A stretch of DNA of 7,997 nucleotides from positions 1 to 7,997 of the forward strand of contig JAJZUR010000067.1 of assembly GCA_021848375.1 (NCBI GenBank). The letters are read 5' to 3'. Within the stretch, counting starts at the first letter, position 1. Each line of letters starts with the position of its first letter. Of this stretch, positions 6,579 to 7,997 are shown in pieces. Origin of the DNA: Pseudomonadota bacterium (GTDB lineage: Bacteria > Pseudomonadota > Gammaproteobacteria > UBA6186 > Azoamicaceae). The translations under genes were made by a program, and so were the position numbers. The notes beneath the pieces are model-generated. The model saw nothing but the letters and a program-made list of their open reading frames with translations, was not told the origin of the DNA and did no database searches.

Positions 6579-6652
6579 GCTAGACAAGTTGACGCACTTA
6601 ACTATAATCACGAGCATTCTTTAGGGTTTTTTTGAGGATTTGCCTGTCTAGC
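6579..6652. repeat. Inverted repeat GCTAGACA / TGTCTAGC in the convergent spacer
   Basis: Perfect 8-bp arms at 6579-6586 and 6645-6652 flank 58 bp. It lies between the mla operon and the converging phosphotransferase gene. It could form the base of a bidirectional transcript stem, or mark the ends of a small deletion or insertion scar. I saw no flanking direct repeat, and the interior does not pair convincingly. The rest of the spacer (6562-6661) has no clear intrinsic terminator, though a T7 run is present at about 6627-6633. Confidence 0.35.
6581..6608 (+). promoter_or_regulatory. Promoter-like sequence in the convergent spacer
   Basis: TAGACA (6581-6586, 5/6 match to -35), a 16-bp spacer and a perfect TATAAT (6603-6608) point rightwards. 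A transcript starting near 6615 would run antisense into the 3' end of the phosphotransferase gene; no plus-strand gene lies there. The match may be chance in AT-rich DNA. Confidence 0.3.
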
Positions 6653-6661
6653 CCTTAGTTC

Positions 6662-7669
6662 CTATCCCCGAATAGCTCTCGCTGGATCCGCCAAATTAAT
6701 GCGAGAAATATCATCAGGCGCCAAACCCTCACTTGTGTTCATAAATACCCGGAAATATCCTGCGAGTCTCCCCTTGTTCCGCCCTATGCTAAACCATTCG
6801 TTTAGTTCATCTACAAGAGAAGATGAATGTGAACTTATCATTAAACGATAATATCCCAATGCTGAATAAATAGGCCACAATTTCTTCGCCAAGCGAAATG
6901 CACCCAGCAAACTACTTTTCACACCCAAGTTAAGCCAATTTTCTAAACATACATCTTCCCATTCAATAAATATTTTATCTGTTTCCGTGATGGAATAACG
7001 ATAGGCGGAAGTACTCACAAATGAAATCAATGAGAAAAACGGATGTGAAATAACCACCTCACCCCAATCAATAATGGTTAAATTATTTGTATCACTTTCA
7101 ATCAAAACATTATTATCGTGAAAATCACAATGATTCAAGGTTTCTGGTATTTGGTAATTTGACAACAATTCACACATAGCTGTAATGATAGGATGTAATT
7201 TGTGCAGGGCTTTAAGCTCATCGGTTGTGAGCCCCTCTCGTTTTAATAAAGCTTCTTTGTTAACCATTCTCTGATAGAGTAAGGGTAATTTTTCTAACCT
7301 CCAATCTGGCATACCAAGTTCAAGGAAGCTATTTATATTGTTTTGAACTGCCACCTGAAGGTTGGTATATTTCTGCAAGGTTTTGGTTAGCAAATCAGGC
7401 TGAAAATTACTTTTTTGGATTTCTCTTAACGGAATACCTGCGTCTTTCATTAAAAAACAGGATAAATCTTTGTTTTTATCAATTATCTCTGGGACAGGAG
7501 CGTGAAATTTTTCATACAAAATTTCTGTTATCTTTAGCTCTATCGACAATGCTGGTGGCGTTTGTTTTAAGTACACAACGCCATTTGAGGTCAAAAAACG
7601 TGTCACACTATAGTGCCAGCAAATGAATTTTCGGAAAAAAATTTCTTTAATCACTATCAGTTCATACAA
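6662..7669 (-). CDS. APH/choline-kinase-type phosphotransferase
   Basis: This is a 335-residue protein when read from TTG 7669. It has the kinase-like fold of the APH family. The likely ATP lysine is in VYLKQ (Lys35), and the hinge is near FLMKDAG (72-78). The catalytic loop is HCDFHDNN at 180-187, with Asp182 as base and Asn187, and the metal-binding segment is IIDWGE with Asp201. A helical C-terminal lobe (about 210-310) should hold the substrate pocket. It transfers the ATP gamma-phosphate to a hydroxyl of a small molecule; aminoglycoside, choline, sugar or amino-alcohol substrates all occur in the family, and I cannot choose between them. The start is unclear. The frame is blocked by a TAA 12 nt before the TTG, there is no ATG before residue 74, and no good Shine-Dalgarno precedes TTG 7669 or GTG 7654. 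It follows the upstream gene by 23 bp in the same direction, so an operon is likely. Confidence 0.85.
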   Translation of the reverse strand: MYELIVIKEIFFRKFICWHYSVTRFLTSNGVVYLKQTPPALSIELKITEILYEKFHAPVPEIIDKNKDLSCFLMKDAGIPLREIQKSNFQPDLLTKTLQKYTNLQVAVQNNINSFLELGMPDWRLEKLPLLYQRMVNKEALLKREGLTTDELKALHKLHPIITAMCELLSNYQIPETLNHCDFHDNNVLIESDTNNLTIIDWGEVVISHPFFSLISFVSTSAYRYSITETDKIFIEWEDVCLENWLNLGVKSSLLGAFRLAKKLWPIYSALGYYRLMISSHSSSLVDELNEWFSIGRNKGRLAGYFRVFMNTSEGLAPDDISRINLADPARAIRG

Positions 7670-7692
7670 AGACTGAATTTTTTAACTCAAAT

Positions 7693-7997
7693 TTAATCGG
7701 AGTTTCTGAGCTTCGGCTGTTGAAGTGGACGAAGATCATCTGAAAGTTTAAATGTTAATTCCTCAAAGAGAATTGGATTTTCAGGTCGAGCTTTAGCATA
7801 AATTTCCTGTTGCTCAACTCTTAAGAATTTTTCCTTAAAATTAAAGCTGGCATATTCAGTATCAATAATATATAGTAGACCATCTTCTCCTCTTCGGATA
7901 TTCACATACCCAAATAAATCTGTATAGCCTTTCGAGTTGATGAAATTTATTTCTTCATCTTCTTTAGGTGTTAAATTGAATGTTTCTAATTTGTTTG
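7693..7997 (-). CDS. C-terminal part of an unidentified protein (5' end beyond right edge)
   Basis: The minus-strand frame is open from the window edge to the TAA at 7695-7693, giving 100 complete codons. A GTG at 7905 lies in frame, but the coding sense clearly continues upstream of it, so the gene is partial rather than a 70-residue protein. The visible part has a stretch GYTDLFGYVNI, then RRGEDGLLYIIDTEYASF about ten residues on. This resembles in outline the Asp...Asn and IID segments of kinase-like folds, as in the next gene, but the match is loose. The C-terminal portion is acidic and hydrophilic (FEELTFKLSDDL). I do not recognise the family. It probably shares an operon with the phosphotransferase 23 bp downstream. 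Confidence 0.7.
   Translation of the reverse strand, partial: NKLETFNLTPKEDEEINFINSKGYTDLFGYVNIRRGEDGLLYIIDTEYASFNFKEKFLRVEQQEIYAKARPENPILFEELTFKLSDDLRPLQQPKLRNSD

Noticed and set aside
6562..6661. Strong intrinsic terminator between the convergent genes
   Set aside because: Only a 4-bp AGCG/CGCT stem and an isolated T7 run are present. No GC-rich stem directly precedes a T-run on either strand.
7693..7905. Complete 70-residue gene starting at GTG 7905
   Set aside because: The same frame stays open with protein-like sequence up to the window edge, and no ribosome binding site precedes the GTG, so it is the end of a larger gene.
1..7997. CRISPR arrays, tRNA or rRNA genes, insertion sequences, toxin-antitoxin or known defence genes
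   Set aside because: I read both strands for regular repeats, clover-leaf patterns, transposase motifs and nuclease motifs and saw none that could be supported.

Overview
The window looks like chromosomal DNA of an AT-rich gammaproteobacterium. Legionella or a relative (Legionellales) is my best guess, from the A/T-rich codon use, the STAS-MlaE permease fusion with its MlaF and MlaD partners, a two-BON periplasmic protein, and large or small genes with eukaryote-like or unassigned regions nearby. This assignment is inference; there is no rRNA or other marker gene.

Layout, left to right. (1) Positions 1-2295, minus strand: a large PLP-dependent fold-type-I aminotransferase. It runs off the left edge after 765 codons and has a long C-terminal extension that I do not recognise. 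(2) 2296-2495: its upstream region, with two good sigma70-like promoters. One has its -10 box exactly inside a TTAGG-N6-CCTAA dyad. (3) 2496-3869, minus strand: a very basic 104-residue protein, a small lipoprotein with a His/Arg-rich tail, and a two-BON secreted protein, each with its own ribosome binding site. (4) 3870-4083: a divergent intergenic region. It holds a second copy of the TTAGGGAWAATCCTAA motif and a promoter whose -35 box sits in a perfect 8-3-8 palindrome. (5) 4084-6561, plus strand: a compact operon of STAS-permease (mlaE-like), ATPase (mlaF-like) and MCE protein (mlaD-like), with overlapping genes. It should form the inner-membrane part of a phospholipid transporter serving the outer membrane. 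(6) 6562-6661: a short convergent spacer with an inverted repeat and a promoter-like sequence. (7) 6662-7997, minus strand: an aminoglycoside/choline-kinase-type phosphotransferase, preceded by the 3' end of another gene that runs off the right edge.

How the genes may work together: the Mla-type transporter, the BON protein and the lipoprotein all belong to the cell envelope, and the BON and mla genes are divergently transcribed from one regulatory region. The repeated TTAGGGAWAATCCTAA element may link this envelope cluster to the aminotransferase under one regulator. I found no CRISPR array, tRNA, rRNA, insertion sequence or recognisable defence system. The least explained items are the shared operator-like motif and the aminotransferase with its unassigned C-terminal region.
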